64,000 bases of DNA, taken from NCBI RefSeq assembly GCF_040869045.1, contig NC_090322.1:83680267-83744266 (forward strand), in the 5' to 3' direction. The position numbers and the translations under genes were made by a program. This document shows, in pieces, positions 28,258-38,967 of this stretch (position 1 is the stretch's first letter; every line of letters begins with the position of its first letter). Below the pieces are notes generated by a model that ran no database searches, had not been told where the DNA came from, and saw only the letters and a list, made by a program, of their open reading frames with translations. The stretch is from Eurosta solidaginis (Eukaryota > Arthropoda > Insecta > Diptera > Tephritidae).

Positions 28258-28735
28258 TGTTTCAATTGCCTCTCTCAGTGACACGTATTGAAAGACTGTT
28301 CCAGTACCCAAACATGCAATCAATGTCAAGATCGGCACAACTCAGTTCTTCACCAAGACAAGTCTCAAGTGCCGAAAAGACAACCCTCCCGATTGCAAAA
28401 GACAGTCTCACAAACCACGACCACGAATTCCACAGTCTCACCCGGTAATACTCCCGATAAAGCGAATCCCCTGGATGAAATCCCTTCATGCTCGCAGAAA
28501 CACGGTTGTGAAATAAGTTTACCCACGGCTATCGTACCCGTAGAGCATAAAGGAGAAATTTTCAGACTCAGAGCTCTTGTAGATCAGGGATCTGAACGAA
28601 CCTTTATCTCTACCAGAACCCAAGATAGACTCAAAATCCCTTTCAAACCCTCTAGATTTGAAATATCAGGGATGGGCGGCAAGGTAGTTCAGACCTCAAA
28701 CAAATTGTGTCCTCTGACTTTGGTATCCCCGATTT
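28258..28735 (+). pseudogene. BEL/Pao zinc knuckles and aspartic protease remnant
   Basis: A first knuckle (CFNC, then H and C after the usual gaps) has an in-frame TGA at 28279-28281. A second knuckle-like CNQCQDRH follows. The protease lies around 28560-28735 with the active-site segment LVDQGSERTFIS, where BEL/Pao enzymes carry D-x-G-S/A. The frame then shifts by one base near 28725 into the reverse transcriptase frame. The Asp and Gly of the active site are kept, but the reading frame is broken on both sides. Confidence 0.8.
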
Positions 28736-30229
28736 TAAAACCAGAATAAGTGCAGGGGCAATAGTATTACCCCGGCTAACAAAAATGCTCCCCTCGCTTA
28801 AGCTCACTAGCGAGCTCCAAGCAAAATGGGCACACCTCAACCTTGCAGACTCGAACTGTCACTCCCCTTCGCAAATAGATCTCGTCCTATGCAGTGATGT
28901 AATACCGCAAATCATCCAAAATGGCGTTGAGAAACTTTCCCCCCATCTTCTAGCGCATAAAACCACTTTTGGATGGATTCTGAGCTGTAGAGCCCCTGTG
29001 ATGGCAAACTCCTTCTGCATACAAGTGTCAGAAGTGACAAACGAAGATCTTAACTCTCTATTGCAATTCTGGGAAGACGAGTTTTGCGAAAATTTCTACG
29101 CAGCCACAACCTCACGCGATGACAACGGTCGTTACATCGTAAGGCTGCCATTTAAACCCAGCTTCCCAGAGTCAATCTCACTATCCCACTCTCGGTCTTC
29201 AGCTCTGAGCCAGTTTCTTGGAATGGAGAGAAACCTGCAGAAGAAAGGGGATCTAAAGACTCAATATGATAGTGTCTTAGAAGAATACCTCACCCTCGAT
29301 CATATGGAGGAAACCGGCTCTTATGAAAAATTTGACGGAGGTAAATGCGTCTCATTTTATCTTCCCCATCACGCAGTTATTAAGCCCGAGAAAAAGATAT
29401 CAAAGGTGCGGGTCGTGTTTAACGCCTCAACGAAGTCGGCATCTGGACATGCGCTTAACGACGTTCTTTATACCGGCCCTACCCTCCAACCCGATCTTAT
29501 GCTTCTGATTCTCAAATGGCGTACATAAAAATTTGTTTTCAACGGAGACATAGAGAAAATGTACTGTCAATTCTCATGCATGAGGACGACAGAGACTATC
29601 AGCGGATCGTCTTTCGGTCATCTCCACGCGATCCCATAAAGGAATACCGGCTTAAAAGAGTCACCTTTGGCGTAAACTGTGCCCCCTACCTCGCCATACG
29701 CACAATTCACCAACTAGCCAAAGATGTGGAATAAACCTTTCCGAAAGCCACCCCTCTCTTGACGAATGAAAAACATGTAGATGAAATTCTCTCTGGCAGC
29801 CATGAAATTCTCTCGGCTGAAAAATCTCTCTCCCAAGTCATCCAAGTGTTAGCGTCAGTAGGATTTCCATTACGGAAAATAACGGCCAATCACCCCAGTA
29901 TTATAAAAAACATCAAAGAAGAGGACTTGCTAGACACCAATCTTTTGGAATTCGAGAAAGCAAGCAACACCAAAACTCTCTGCATACAGTGGAACGCCCT
30001 GACCGACACGTTTTCGTATACAGTGGACTCAATACCCCTCTCGTCCGGTAGTACAAAGCGACAAATTCTCTCCTCCGTCGCAAAACTTTTTGACCCAGCA
30101 GGGTGGCTTACGCCGATTATGATTCAGGCCAAGATTTTACTCCAAGAGTTATGGATAGACGGAGCTGGCTGGGACGAACCAGTGAGGCCCCTCCGCTTCA
30201 TTAAAGGGACGCAGTTTGCAAAAAATTGA
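28720..30229 (+). pseudogene. BEL/Pao reverse transcriptase remnant
   Basis: Open from about 28707 to 29528, this encodes the linker and fingers (HKTTFGWILSC; SKVRVVFNASTKSASG). A TAA at 29526-29528 and a frameshift near 29565 interrupt the palm around motif A (GDIEKMY is still readable). The next stretch 29570-29731 has VTFGVNCAPYLAIRTIHQLA and ends in TAA at 29732. In the same frame after that stop, the catalytic motif, normally Y-V-D-D, reads H-V-D-E at about 29774-29785, so one catalytic aspartate is replaced. The thumb region runs on to 30229 ([20 protein letters not shown]). Confidence 0.85.
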
Positions 30230-30690
30230 CCCAACATCTCAGATATAAAGATACCTCGATGGGTTGACTACATCCCGAACCATCAGGTTCAACTGCATGG
30301 TTTCTGCGATGCGTCAGAAAAGGCATATTGCGCTACTACGTCGTCCCACCTTCTAGTCGCGAAAGGCAAGGTTGCCCCTCTTCGCACTACCAGGTTTCCA
30401 AAACTAGAATTATGTGCAGCTCTACTCCTTGCCCGACTAATCGCCGTCGTACAATCCCATCTCGAACTCTCTCTTAAAAATCTTTACATGTGGTCTAACT
30501 CGGAAATTGTTTAAGCATGGCTCGAAAAGCCTCCCCACGCTTGAAAAACTTTCGTATCCAATCGAATAGCTGAAATTCTGGATCTCGTCGGAAGCGCCTC
30601 CTGGAAGCATGTAGGCAGTCGCGACAATCCAGCCGATAGGGGCAAAAGAGGATGCAAACCCATGGACTTGGCAGCGAAGCTGGAAGCCTG
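30230..30690 (+). pseudogene. BEL/Pao RNase H remnant
   Basis: Translation in the appropriate frame gives an RNase H-like segment with [13 protein letters not shown] and [15 protein letters not shown], followed by a TAA at about 30512 in what should be an alpha/beta core segment, then GSRDNPADRG near 30620. The first catalytic Asp (in CDAS) and the Glu of KLELCAA remain. It links the RT remnant to the integrase ORF that begins downstream. Confidence 0.75.
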
Positions 30691-30692
30691 AA

Positions 30693-31965
30693 ATGCGCCG
30701 AATGAAAGCACTACACTCAGCTGAAGATGACCCCGATGTATTGGATCGATATTTTCCTCGCGAAAGAGCATGCTTGGAAAATGCAAAACCCATTGATAAA
30801 AGAAGCTCTCTACCAACCCTCAACCCATACTTCGATGAAAACGGGCTCCTTAGGGTTCATGGTAGATTAGTTCATTCGACGTTGACGTACAACGAAAAAC
30901 ATCCCGTTATTATCCCTGAAAAATCAAGATTCGCTGTCCTCTATATACAGTACCTCCATGAACTTCTTCTTCACGCCGAAATACGTCTCATGCAGCAATG
31001 CCTCAGACAGGATCTCTATATTCCACGACTCAAACCCCTCATAAAGAGATGCATACATCAGTGCAAAACTTGTACCCTCCACAAACAGCATATGCGATCG
31101 CAAATCATGGCGGCTTTGCCCCCGGAACGATGCACATACGCTCCGCCTTTTACCACTACCGGTGTCGACTTTGCGGGGCCTTTTCAAATAAAAGCCTCCT
31201 TGGTAAGGCCTCACACCTTACTGAAAGCCTACGTGGCCGTTTTTGTCTGTTTCGTGACAAAAGCTATCCACCTTGAGCTGTGCTCGGACTTAACAACCAA
31301 TGCCTTTCTCGCAGCATTTGCCCGCTTCGTCGGACGTCGTGGATATCTTGCGACCGAAAAGGAGTTCGTTGACTTCCTGAAAACTGCCTCTCAAGAAGTA
31401 ATCGCGAAATACTCTCCTCAGGGCATCAATTGGGAATTCATTCGGCCCGGAGCTCCCCACATGGGCGGCTTGTGGGAGTCTGCAGTGAAGAGTTTAAAAC
31501 TGCACTTCAAAAGGAGTGCAGGACCCCACAAGTTCAGATTTGAAGAATTTACCACCCTCTTGTTAAGAATAGAAGCCGTATTGAACTCTCGTCCTATCTC
31601 ACCTTTATCCCAAGACCCCACCGAGTTTACCGCGCTGACCCCCGGCCACTTTCTCATAGGTAGCCCCCTCCTCGCTATCCCTGAAGTGGATCATGCAGAT
31701 TTATCTCTTATAAACCAATGGCACAAGGTAAAAGGCTTACATCATCAATTCAGGAAAAGGTGGAAGTAAGACTACCTAACGGATCTCCAGAAAAGGCAGA
31801 AGTGGAAAAATCCACAACCCGAACCCAAGGAGGGGTGAGTGTGTCTGCATTCGCGACGACTCACTTCCCCCGACTGAGTGGCGCCTTGGACGTATAGAAA
31901 AAAGACATCCACACGACCACTTGTTAAGCTATGTTTTCTTCCTCGGACTGAAAGCCCACCATCTC
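30693..31965 (+). pseudogene. BEL/Pao integrase with deleted second catalytic Asp region
   Basis: The longest open stretch of this element (358 aa, to 31769). It shows an HHCC zinc domain (HELLLH then CIHQCKTC), the first catalytic Asp in TTGVDFAGPF (codon 31167-31169) and the catalytic Glu in GGLWESAVKS (codon 31476-31478). The region that should carry the second Asp (an S-D-N-G/F-type motif) is missing: the sequence goes from GRRGYLAT straight to EKEFVDFLK at about 31337-31375, an apparent in-frame deletion. After the stop at 31769 the C-terminal domain can still be traced to about 31965 (EWRLGRIEKRHPHDH) in another frame. Non-functional by inference. Confidence 0.87.
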
Positions 31966-32130
31966 GGGCAAACCCGGAGAATTCGTAGCTACTCTCAAAC
32001 CACCTCTGCCCACTCTTACTACACCACCGTCACTAATATGTCGTATTTCGCAACATAATGCCAGCTGAAACCCCCTGTATCAGTATTTCTCTCCACTAAA
32101 ATACTTTTACAACTGTAATTACAGATCGCT

Positions 32131-32717
32131 ATGGATCGTGCAAATCAATCGTCGTCACGAAGAACAGTGCGGTCGGAGATCTTTGCTCCCAACCGCGCCA
32201 ATGAATCACGCAGCTCGACGCTATTAACTGATTACCGACGGTGCCGCATATGCACCCATCAACACGCTCTTTGGAACTGCGTCATATTCAAAAAAATGAA
32301 ACGACCCCAGAGATGAATACTTGCACGACCCCATAAGTTCTGCCTAAATTACTTGGCATTATCCCACGTCACCAGCGAGCGCGATATTTCATCGGCGGGA
32401 CGCTCCGCAAGCGCCCAACGCGCCATCCAGGCACCCCGGCCTGGCAGATCCGCCGTAACAACTCCGGCATCCGCACGCGCCGCCCAGGCATCCCGGCCTG
32501 GTCGTTCAGCCGTACCGGCACCCCCTGCCGCCACCGTTCTCGCTCAGGAAACAACATTCCCTCAGCAGCACCTAGCATTGCCCGACGCACCATTCGATGC
32601 ACCGCACAAGAGCTGCAGACCGCCAACGCTAGAGAAAAAGTGTCAGAAATCCTCGTGCGAGATGCGTTGCGGACCCTTAAGGAACTCCAGGAGGCTCTAG
32701 CTGCTGAACGCGCCTAG
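32131..32717 (+). pseudogene. Degenerate zinc-knuckle ORF downstream of the BEL/Pao pol
   Basis: An ATG at 32131 opens a 61-codon frame with CRICTHQHALWNC (C-x2-C-x3-H-x4-C). A stop at about 32314 and frame changes follow, but related sequence continues: FCLNYLALSHVTSE (a second knuckle that has lost a Cys), an Ala/Pro-rich part with a ~57-bp imperfect duplication (GRSAVTTPASARA / GRSAVPAPPAA), and a C-terminal helix (VRDALRTLKELQEALAAE) ending at 32717. The composition is markedly GC-rich compared with its flanks. Two-knuckle proteins of this look occur near insect BEL/Pao elements, so it may be an accessory or gag-like ORF of that element or of another. I cannot name it. Confidence 0.5.
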
Positions 32718-32858
32718 GGCAGGGACGATGGCTGAGGGACTAGTCACCAACAGCCAACTGCATCAACATATTCTAATTAAAAAGCAAAACTTGAATTTTA
32801 CCTGCATTTTTTTACATTGAATTTTAACATGTACCTTATTTATAACTACTGTAACTAA

Positions 32859-33150
32859 TAAATGTAAGGCGCGATAACCTCCGAAGAGATCTAAGGCCGA
32901 GCTTCTCTTCCAATTTGCGTCGTGCTCCTCTTGATTTTTCCCTACAAATTGGCCGGACGGGACCTACATGTTTTATGCCGACTCCGAACGGCATCTGCAA
33001 GGCAGATGAGTTTTCACTGAGAGCTTTTCATGGCAGAAATACAATCGGAGCGCTTGCCAGACACTGCCGAGGGGCGACCCCGCTTAGAAAAATTTTCTTC
33101 TAATTGAAAAATCTTATTTCTAAAATTTTGATGTTGCTTTGCCAGGGAGT
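32859..33150 (-). mobile_element. SINE-like element with 12-bp target duplication
   Basis: The 292-bp body is flanked by direct repeats TACTGTAACTAA at 32847-32858 and 33151-33162. The unoccupied site is preserved in the duplicated copy at 38315-38326, where a single TACTGTAACTAA is followed by the same AT-rich sequence. The body (for example CCGACTCCGAACGGCATCTG) is one I recall as a common dispersed repeat at tephritid fly loci, where it continues into a tRNA-like head on the opposite strand. Here it stops at GCCAGGGAGT, so the head is truncated. The family name and orientation are recall and inference; the target duplication and empty site are directly visible. Confidence 0.8.
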
Positions 33151-33162
33151 TACTGTAACTAA

Positions 33163-34508
33163 GTTACATATATATATAAATATGTACCTTGAACCTTTTT
33201 ATACATTACCATTTGATGTATAGCTATTATATTTAACTCATGAATTACGTTAAATCCATGAATTATATCTATATAGTTATATCTATTATAGTATAACAGT
33301 TCACACTTCGCCGCTCTGGCAACCCTATCCGTGAGTTGACAGATCAGGTTTGTGTGTACATACATATACATATGTTTTGTTTTGACATTTGCTTTATATT
33401 AATTATTCGAAATTATTTACCCTCTCGAGTGTGTAAAGTTGAGTGTCTCTTTATAAATTGGAGTCTAAAGCCAGGCTTGGCCAGAGCAATTTGTTTCCGA
33501 AGTACAAGCGCCAGAAAGCAAGGCTTGACTTCAAATCTCTGCTACAACAACAACAACGACTATTCAACCAGTGTGAAACGGTGCCACCATAACCCATCAA
33601 ATCAGCACCATCATCAGCAAGGTACCACCATCATCACCACAACATCACCACAGCTACATCCCGCCAGGAAAAGCAGGTAAATTGTGCATTAACCACACCC
33701 CCTGAAACACAAGCAATTTTTTTAATTTTATAATTTATTTAATAATTTGGAAAAATTTAAACAACGTGACATCAGGACGGACAAGGCGACAGCTGTTTCG
33801 ATTATACCTTGTAAATCTCTTCAAAGCCTTTTCTACCGGGAGTGGGATTCCAACCCGCACTCCTACGATAGTTGAAATTGTTACAAACGCATTCAGCTAC
33901 GTCATGCCTTAGTTGTTGTAAAATTTTTCCCAATTGCCTTCTTTTGCAATTAAGTTGCGCAGTTGGTTGCTTTTCAGTCAAAAAAAAGCTGCTTAAGTTA
34001 GCGTGCTTAAATTTAGATATAAAGAGTTGGTAACCTGTTGGCTACCATAATCGCTGTTAAAACAGCCAAAAAAGTTTAGAGTGTAGCATGGTTCAACTAT
34101 AATGTCTGTTCAAATTGTCAAAATCTCTGTATTGGTATTAGGCTAATAAAATGAAATGAAAACATAAAACATAGCAGTTTTTGTGTATGGTAAGAAAATG
34201 TTGTCAATGTGTTGGTTTCATTTTGAGTTTGCCATCTCCTTTTAACAATCCCATCGACAATGCAATGATAAAAATAAAATCAGCTGATGAGATGATCCAA
34301 CCATATAACTGAGCCATGGAGTGTAGTTACTGTAGAAACGCACTAACATGGAAAACATTTTACGGCTTTTTTACTTTAAGTGTATATGAACATTAAGGTG
34401 CACCCAATCATGGGCATGTAAGAGCGAATTAGACTGTTTTTTTGTTTGTTTTTGTATTGTTAGTAAAACTTGCATTGTAAACAATTTAAGATTAACAAAA
34501 GTGTATTG
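33163..34508. other. Non-coding segment X of duplication copy 1
   Basis: No convincing coding sequence. It includes an AT-rich start, an exon-like block at 33426-33676 (many CAA and CAC triplets, closing with AAAAGCAG|GTAAAT, a good splice-donor match), the tRNA-headed SINE at 33710-33909, and AT-rich sequence to 34508, the position equivalent to the gypsy target in copy 2 (GTGTATTGATTTTTGAAG, intact here). The exon-like block is the same in copy 2 at about 38685-38935. Whether it is a real transcribed leader is unknown. Confidence 0.5.
33710..33909 (-). mobile_element. tRNA-headed SINE, copy 1
   Basis: On the minus strand, from 33909 downward, a tRNA-like head is followed by a ~120-bp body and an A-rich end at about 33720. 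The A box TAGCTGAATGC (minus strand, 33889-33899) fits the RNA polymerase III consensus. The B box (33845-33855) is GGTTGGAATCC, one substitution away from the consensus GGTTCGAATCC seen in the copy-2 version, so internal promoter strength may be reduced here. Confidence 0.65.
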
Positions 34509-34617
34509 ATTTTTGAAGAAGCTGCAAATACCTAATTTCGGTGAAAGAAATCCAACAACTTTACGTTTAATTAAGGCATATTTCTTTTTTTTTTCAAAAA
34601 ATCTAAAGTTAACACTT

Positions 34618-34953
34618 TTATTTATAAGGTTCTTTTAAACCTATATGGTAACCATATAACCGCAGAAAGAGTTTATCACCAATTCCTTCTCTCAATAGAA
34701 AGCAACAAAGCTGTGACGGTGAAAAGGAACGTACAAAATGAACAAGGTTCTCTTCAATAAATGGTGCTCTTAATGTTTTACCATTGTCGTCTTTACTTAA
34801 GTTACGAGTAGAAATCCGACTCCAGTCCTTTGTCAACTCTTTTTGAAGGTTTGCAATTTTCTCAGTTTCATTCCCTTCGTAGCGACGAAACGCATTTCTA
34901 TGGCGCATGTATCCTTCGAAAAGCTAATCAGCGCCAGTTCCGACTACAACAAC
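34618..34953 (-). pseudogene. ASNSD1: ASNSD1 last-exon pseudogene (copy 1)
   Basis: Homologous to the exon at 50436-50864. The splice-acceptor side is kept (CAG before base 34953 on the minus strand), but the conserved G-S-G-A-D-E segment reads G-T-G-A-D-stop (TAG). Four codons (12 bp) are deleted in the RDDRV region, and the 3' end, including the region equivalent to LPKRAIQFGSKIA, is deleted, giving a different terminus (KEPYK). Remaining conserved pieces include SRISTRNLSKDD and RAPFIEENLVHFVRSF. This copy cannot encode a working C-terminal asparagine-synthetase-like domain. Confidence 0.85.
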
Positions 34954-35019
34954 CTGAAAATATATATGAAATGCGCATAAAAAAGAAAATTACAAGAATA
35001 AACAGGTTGGGATTAATCA

Positions 35020-35365
35020 TACTAATCATATATGAGGCTTACGCCGATCACTTTATTTATTTATGTATCTCATCCAAGGAGAAGCTCCTTGCGGAGGGAC
35101 AGTCCTTCACTCACTTGCTCTAGAAAGGCGTCGAACCTAACCCCGGGCCTAGAGATTACTGCTGCATCTGCCGAAGTAAAAAATACTTGTACTTAGCATC
35201 GAATTTCAAACAACAGCAATCACGATAGCCACCGCGCCTTTTAGCCTTTTTACACACAAGCATTCACGTGAGACAAGACCATAAGCTACTCGCCCTTCTT
35301 GCCTTCGTCGACATCACTTTCCTAGATGCTCTGGGTATAGCTAGGAGGACTGCCTGACGAATGAT
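35020..35365 (+). pseudogene. Non-LTR ORF1 fragment with 2A-like motif (copy 1)
   Basis: At 35127-35150 the codons read GVEPNPGP, matching the conserved end of 2A-like peptides, followed directly by RDYCCICRSKK, which parallels the CCICQK start of the PHD-like finger of the intact non-LTR element at 56782. Farther on, the stretch CACTTTCCTAGATGCTCTGG near 35320 matches that element's second finger region (ACTTTCCTAGATGTTCTGG near 57520). Frames are broken, so this is a relic. It lies just upstream, on the opposite strand, of the ASNSD1 exon relic. Confidence 0.7.
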
Positions 35366-37150
35366 CGTGCCATGCCACCGAACGATACGATACCAAGCTA
35401 ATCACCTAAGAAATACTTAAGATTACGCCTTCGAAATCATAAGCTGTCTGAGTTGACAATTTTTCAAACTTTAGGCCAAAATTTGCGGACTTGTATTTGA
35501 AACATTGATTTCAATGGCCTTCGTAAAACCGAAACTATATTTTTAAATGAAACTATGTCAATTTTAAAGAGAACGATACGTGTACTGAGTAGTATCGATA
35601 CTATTGTAAAAAAATTTCGAGTATTTCGTAGCTTTCAAAGCTTTTACCACGTATTGAGTAAAGTATCGATACTTTATCTTGATACCTCGATTCTTTCCCA
35701 AGTGCAGCTATAACAATTTACCAAACTTCCTCTAGTTGTGCTATTTTTGAGCAGTTTTGAAAATTGTTTGCATCAATAGGAAACTAAATAAGATTTAATA
35801 TTACACAAAAATTAAGAAAAAATAATATAATTCTTTATTGATGTATTTTGAAACATATCACTCACAATGCTACTCTATATTGTGCTCATTTCTCATCTAA
35901 AAGCTCCCAAAACATTAATCTAACTGGAACATATTATATGGATGTATGATGGTGGAAAAGGAGATATTAAACTTTTTCACAGTTCCATATATAAATAAAA
36001 CTAGAGATCTTTTAATTTTTGACCTCATGATCTAAGTCAAGTTCACATTTAACGGGAATGTATTAATTTCATTTAACTGTTAATCGGCAATTCAATAACT
36101 AGATTTCAATATAAATTTTTTTCTATGATAATCGGAAATTACGAAAAAATTTTAGGAATCCCGGTTCCGTAATAAAGAATTATCAAATTAATGATAATGA
36201 ATTATTTTATACAAACTTCTGCACTCTGAATGCATATGGCTTTCAAAATTTTCAAACGCAACTTGGCATTTCAAATTGTCGCATTAAGAGACGGCACCAG
36301 TTATAATTCTGTCACTTTTACATTGTGATTTCGTAAGATATGGTGATTCTGAGATAATCCCTGTCTTTGATTTATTTAGACTTATTCGCTTTTGGTACAA
36401 CTGTTCCGCTCTCCATCAGACTAGCTCCAATTCGGAGGAAGTCATTAAACTTGTGCGAAACTGCCTGCTATTTTATCTACAGGATTTGCAGGGTTGCAAA
36501 AAAAGTGTGAACAATGAACGGCTTAAAGTATATTTCACGACATTTGTTTCTAATAAATTAAAAATATACCAAAATGGTAAAAGATAATTGTGAATATTTC
36601 AAACGTAAACTTTTATGCAGTCGCGAAATATAATTGAAAAAAGGCTAAATTTTGTAAAAAAAAATTGCTCTAAACTTGAGCATGGCGAAAAGTTTTAGCT
36701 TTAATATTAAATTTGTTTGTTCTACATACACGGTGGTAATGGAGCAAATTTAACAGTGACAAGCTTGCACCTTCGATTCTCTTTTGAGTACGATTGGGGA
36801 ATGCTTTCCAAAAAACTATTCCCATAACTCATGAATTCGAAGAGACGACAATTTTTTGAATGCATTTCCACCAAAGTGCATCTAGACGTCATTCGATATA
36901 CCAAAAAATCTTTTCAACAAAAAACATTTTGCTTTCTTTTTTGTATACAGCAGACCGGGTTGGCCCCCATACAAACAAACAAGTTGTGAAAGTCCGCCCC
37001 CCCTAAATTTGAAGTTTATTTTGAGAGGGTTTCAACAAATTTGTTTTGATCCTTCGAAACATAGCCCAAATTGTCTTTTTTATTGTAACTCGGTTATTTG
37101 ACATCCGGGTTTTTAAGTTATAGCACTTTGAATGCCATTCGTAGCTACTA
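35366..37150. other. AT-rich non-coding sequence of the duplicated segment
   Basis: I see no supported gene. Sequence is AT-rich with direct and inverted patterns of GTATCGATAC near 35590-35670. A 60-codon minus-strand ORF at 36722-36904 is retained in the other copy (52593-52775), but its DNA is no better conserved than its surroundings, so it is not called as coding. Confidence 0.5.
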
Positions 37151-37164
37151 AACAACCTGACTTT

Positions 37165-37860
37165 TATTACATGTTATTCAATTTGTACGTATAAAAAACA
37201 ATTAACATATATTTATTTATTTTATTTGGATTAAAGTCGAGACAGGCGCAAAGCGGTCGATTACTAAATGTATGTATTAAATTCAACCGTACATATGAAA
37301 GAAAGTACGAAATAGCAGGCCAGGCGTGAGAGTATTGAATTATGCAACGCGGTAAACGAACACTCAAAGTTGATGCAGTTATACAAGTTGTTGTAGTGCG
37401 AACACCAGTTACGCAGTTGATCATTTTTGGCAAAATTTGGCCGACAAAGTGCTAAATGAAAAGGCACAAAGTGCCCGGACGTTCTATCAGGAACAGCAAA
37501 ATTTAGTCGACTAACAGGATCAGAGGAGTCAATCTCAATTAAGACCACGTAATGCAAATATAATGAATTGCTTCTGTACCGACTCAATACGCTTTATAAA
37601 GTTTTGATATCCTGGCACCAGACACACGAACAATACTCTAAAATTGGTCGTACCAACGATGTGTAGAGGGTCCTAGTTAGATACGGATCATTAAACTCCT
37701 TAGCCCATCGCTTCACGAAACCGAGTATATCCGTTGCTTTGCTTACCATTGATGAAATATGCGTATTAAAAGTCAGTTTTGGATCAAAAAGAACGCCTAG
37801 ATCATTTACAACAGATATATGCTCCAAAGATGCGCTATTTAGCGTACACCATGTTCAAAA
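37165..37860 (-). pseudogene. 5'-truncated non-LTR retrotransposon, RT C-terminal fragment (copy 1)
   Basis: The minus strand encodes the thumb/end of a Jockey-type RT: VNDLGVLFDPKLTFNTHISS, LTRTLYTSLVRPILEYCSCV, then after frame breaks SSDPVSRLNFAVP and LRNWCSHYNNLYNCINFECS, with a 3' end near 37165 in AT-rich sequence. Everything upstream of this part of RT is absent, as expected from incomplete reverse transcription. An internal deletion near 37850 removes ~45 bp that are present in copy 2. Confidence 0.8.
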
Positions 37861-38296
37861 CTAATAAATGCATTGAACTTTTGTGTTTTTTGAGAAGTAC
37901 TCTGACGTATTAGGCTTATTTGTAGCATCGATAAGGCCATGGGTGCATCTCTATAACTTAGTTTCTAGGTCTCCTGAAAAAAGGTCCATACAATAATTTC
38001 TGATATAAAAGGTTGTTGTAAGATATCTCTATTAGGTAATTATGCAGTTTAGTGAGGTATCAAAAGACGCATATTTACGTCGAGATTAAGAATGCGAAAG
38101 CGGAAATTAACTTTTTTCACCCGTTTAAAAGTTGTGCGCGAAAAGCTGGTTTGTCTGGTACATACTGTTCCCGCACATTTACAATTTTTTAAGCGCACAA
38201 ATTGCATCCTGTTTTGTTTTTCGGTAGATTAATACAATCTGATATTCACGAATTAATGAAAACAATTTGTTTAATTCCCTAATTAATGTGCAATAT
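37861..38296. other. Non-coding end segment Y of duplication copy 1
   Basis: AT-rich sequence (AAGTACTCTGACGTATTAGG onward) with no gene. It recurs at 62466-62893 on the far side of the copia element, which shows that copia interrupted copy 2. Confidence 0.7.
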
Positions 38297-38967
38297 ATGT
38301 ACCTTATTTATAACTACTGTAACTAACTTACATATATATATAAATATGTACATTGAACCTTTTTATACATTACCATTTGATGTATAGCAATTATATTTAA
38401 GACTCATGAATTACGTTAAATCCATGAATTATATCTATATAGTTATATCTATTATAGTATAACAGTTCACACTTCGCCGCTCTGGCAACCCTATCCGTGA
38501 GTTGACAGATCGGGTTTGTGTGTACATACATATACAAATGTTTTGTTTTGATATTTGCTTTATATTAATTATTCGAAATTCTTTACCCTCTCGAGTGTGA
38601 CACAAATTTGTACCTTTTAATTATATTCAATTTATAAGTAAATTTTGAAGTTGTGTCAATTTATAATTAAAATTGTGAAATTTTAAAGTTGAGTGTCTCT
38701 TTATAAATTGGAGTTTAAAACCAGGCTTGTCCAGAGCAATTTGTTTCCGAAGTACAAGCGCCAGAAAGCTAGGCTTGACCAGATCACTTCAAATCTCTGC
38801 TACAACAACAACAACGACTATTCCACCAGTGTGAAACGGTGCCACCATAACCCATCAAATCAGCACCATCATCAGCCAGGTACCACCATCATCATCATAA
38901 CATAAACACAGCTACATCCCGCCAGGAAAAGCAGGTAAATTGTGCATTAACCACACCCCCTGAAACA

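Larger units (their letters stand above)
27574..32100 (+). mobile_element. Decayed BEL/Pao LTR retrotransposon (LTRs not found)
   Basis: On the + strand this stretch holds, in the usual order, remnants of a BEL/Pao Gag, zinc knuckles, aspartic protease, reverse transcriptase, RNase H and integrase. The left end is cut off inside gag where it meets the satellite at 27573/27574, and no LTR pair is visible on either side. Reading frames are broken by several frameshifts and stop codons, and catalytic residues are changed, so the copy cannot move by itself. BEL/Pao assignment rests on the gag segment, the VDQGS-type protease and the WESAVKS-type integrase. Confidence 0.88.
32829..38296. repeat. 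Tandem segmental duplication, copy 1
   Basis: From ATGTACCTTATTTATAACTA at 32829 to 38296, the sequence matches, piece by piece and in order, that from 38297 to 62893 once the gypsy and copia insertions there are removed. Copy 1 carries an extra SINE (32859-33150), lacks ~460 bp found in copy 2 (39208-39675) and an ~85-bp stretch near 38600, and has a dead ASNSD1 exon. Junction sequence between copies: the end of copy 1 (TTAATGTGCAATAT) runs directly into the start of copy 2 at 38297. Confidence 0.85.

Noticed and set aside
28262..28489. Minus-strand ORFs over the BEL/Pao, gypsy and non-LTR coding regions (e.g. 28262-28489, 58247-59236)
   Set aside because: They are shadows of the plus-strand pol genes, which carry recognisable motifs.
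36722..36904. 60-codon minus-strand ORF conserved at 52593-52775 as an ASNSD1 exon
   Set aside because: It matches no ASNSD1 motif, and the surrounding non-coding DNA is equally conserved between the duplicates.
38598..38658. Small inverted-repeat element (TGACACAA...TTGTGTCA) in copy 2 only
   Set aside because: The inverted ends are 8 bp, no target duplication is seen, and the copy-1 difference extends beyond them, so a simple deletion in copy 1 is as likely.
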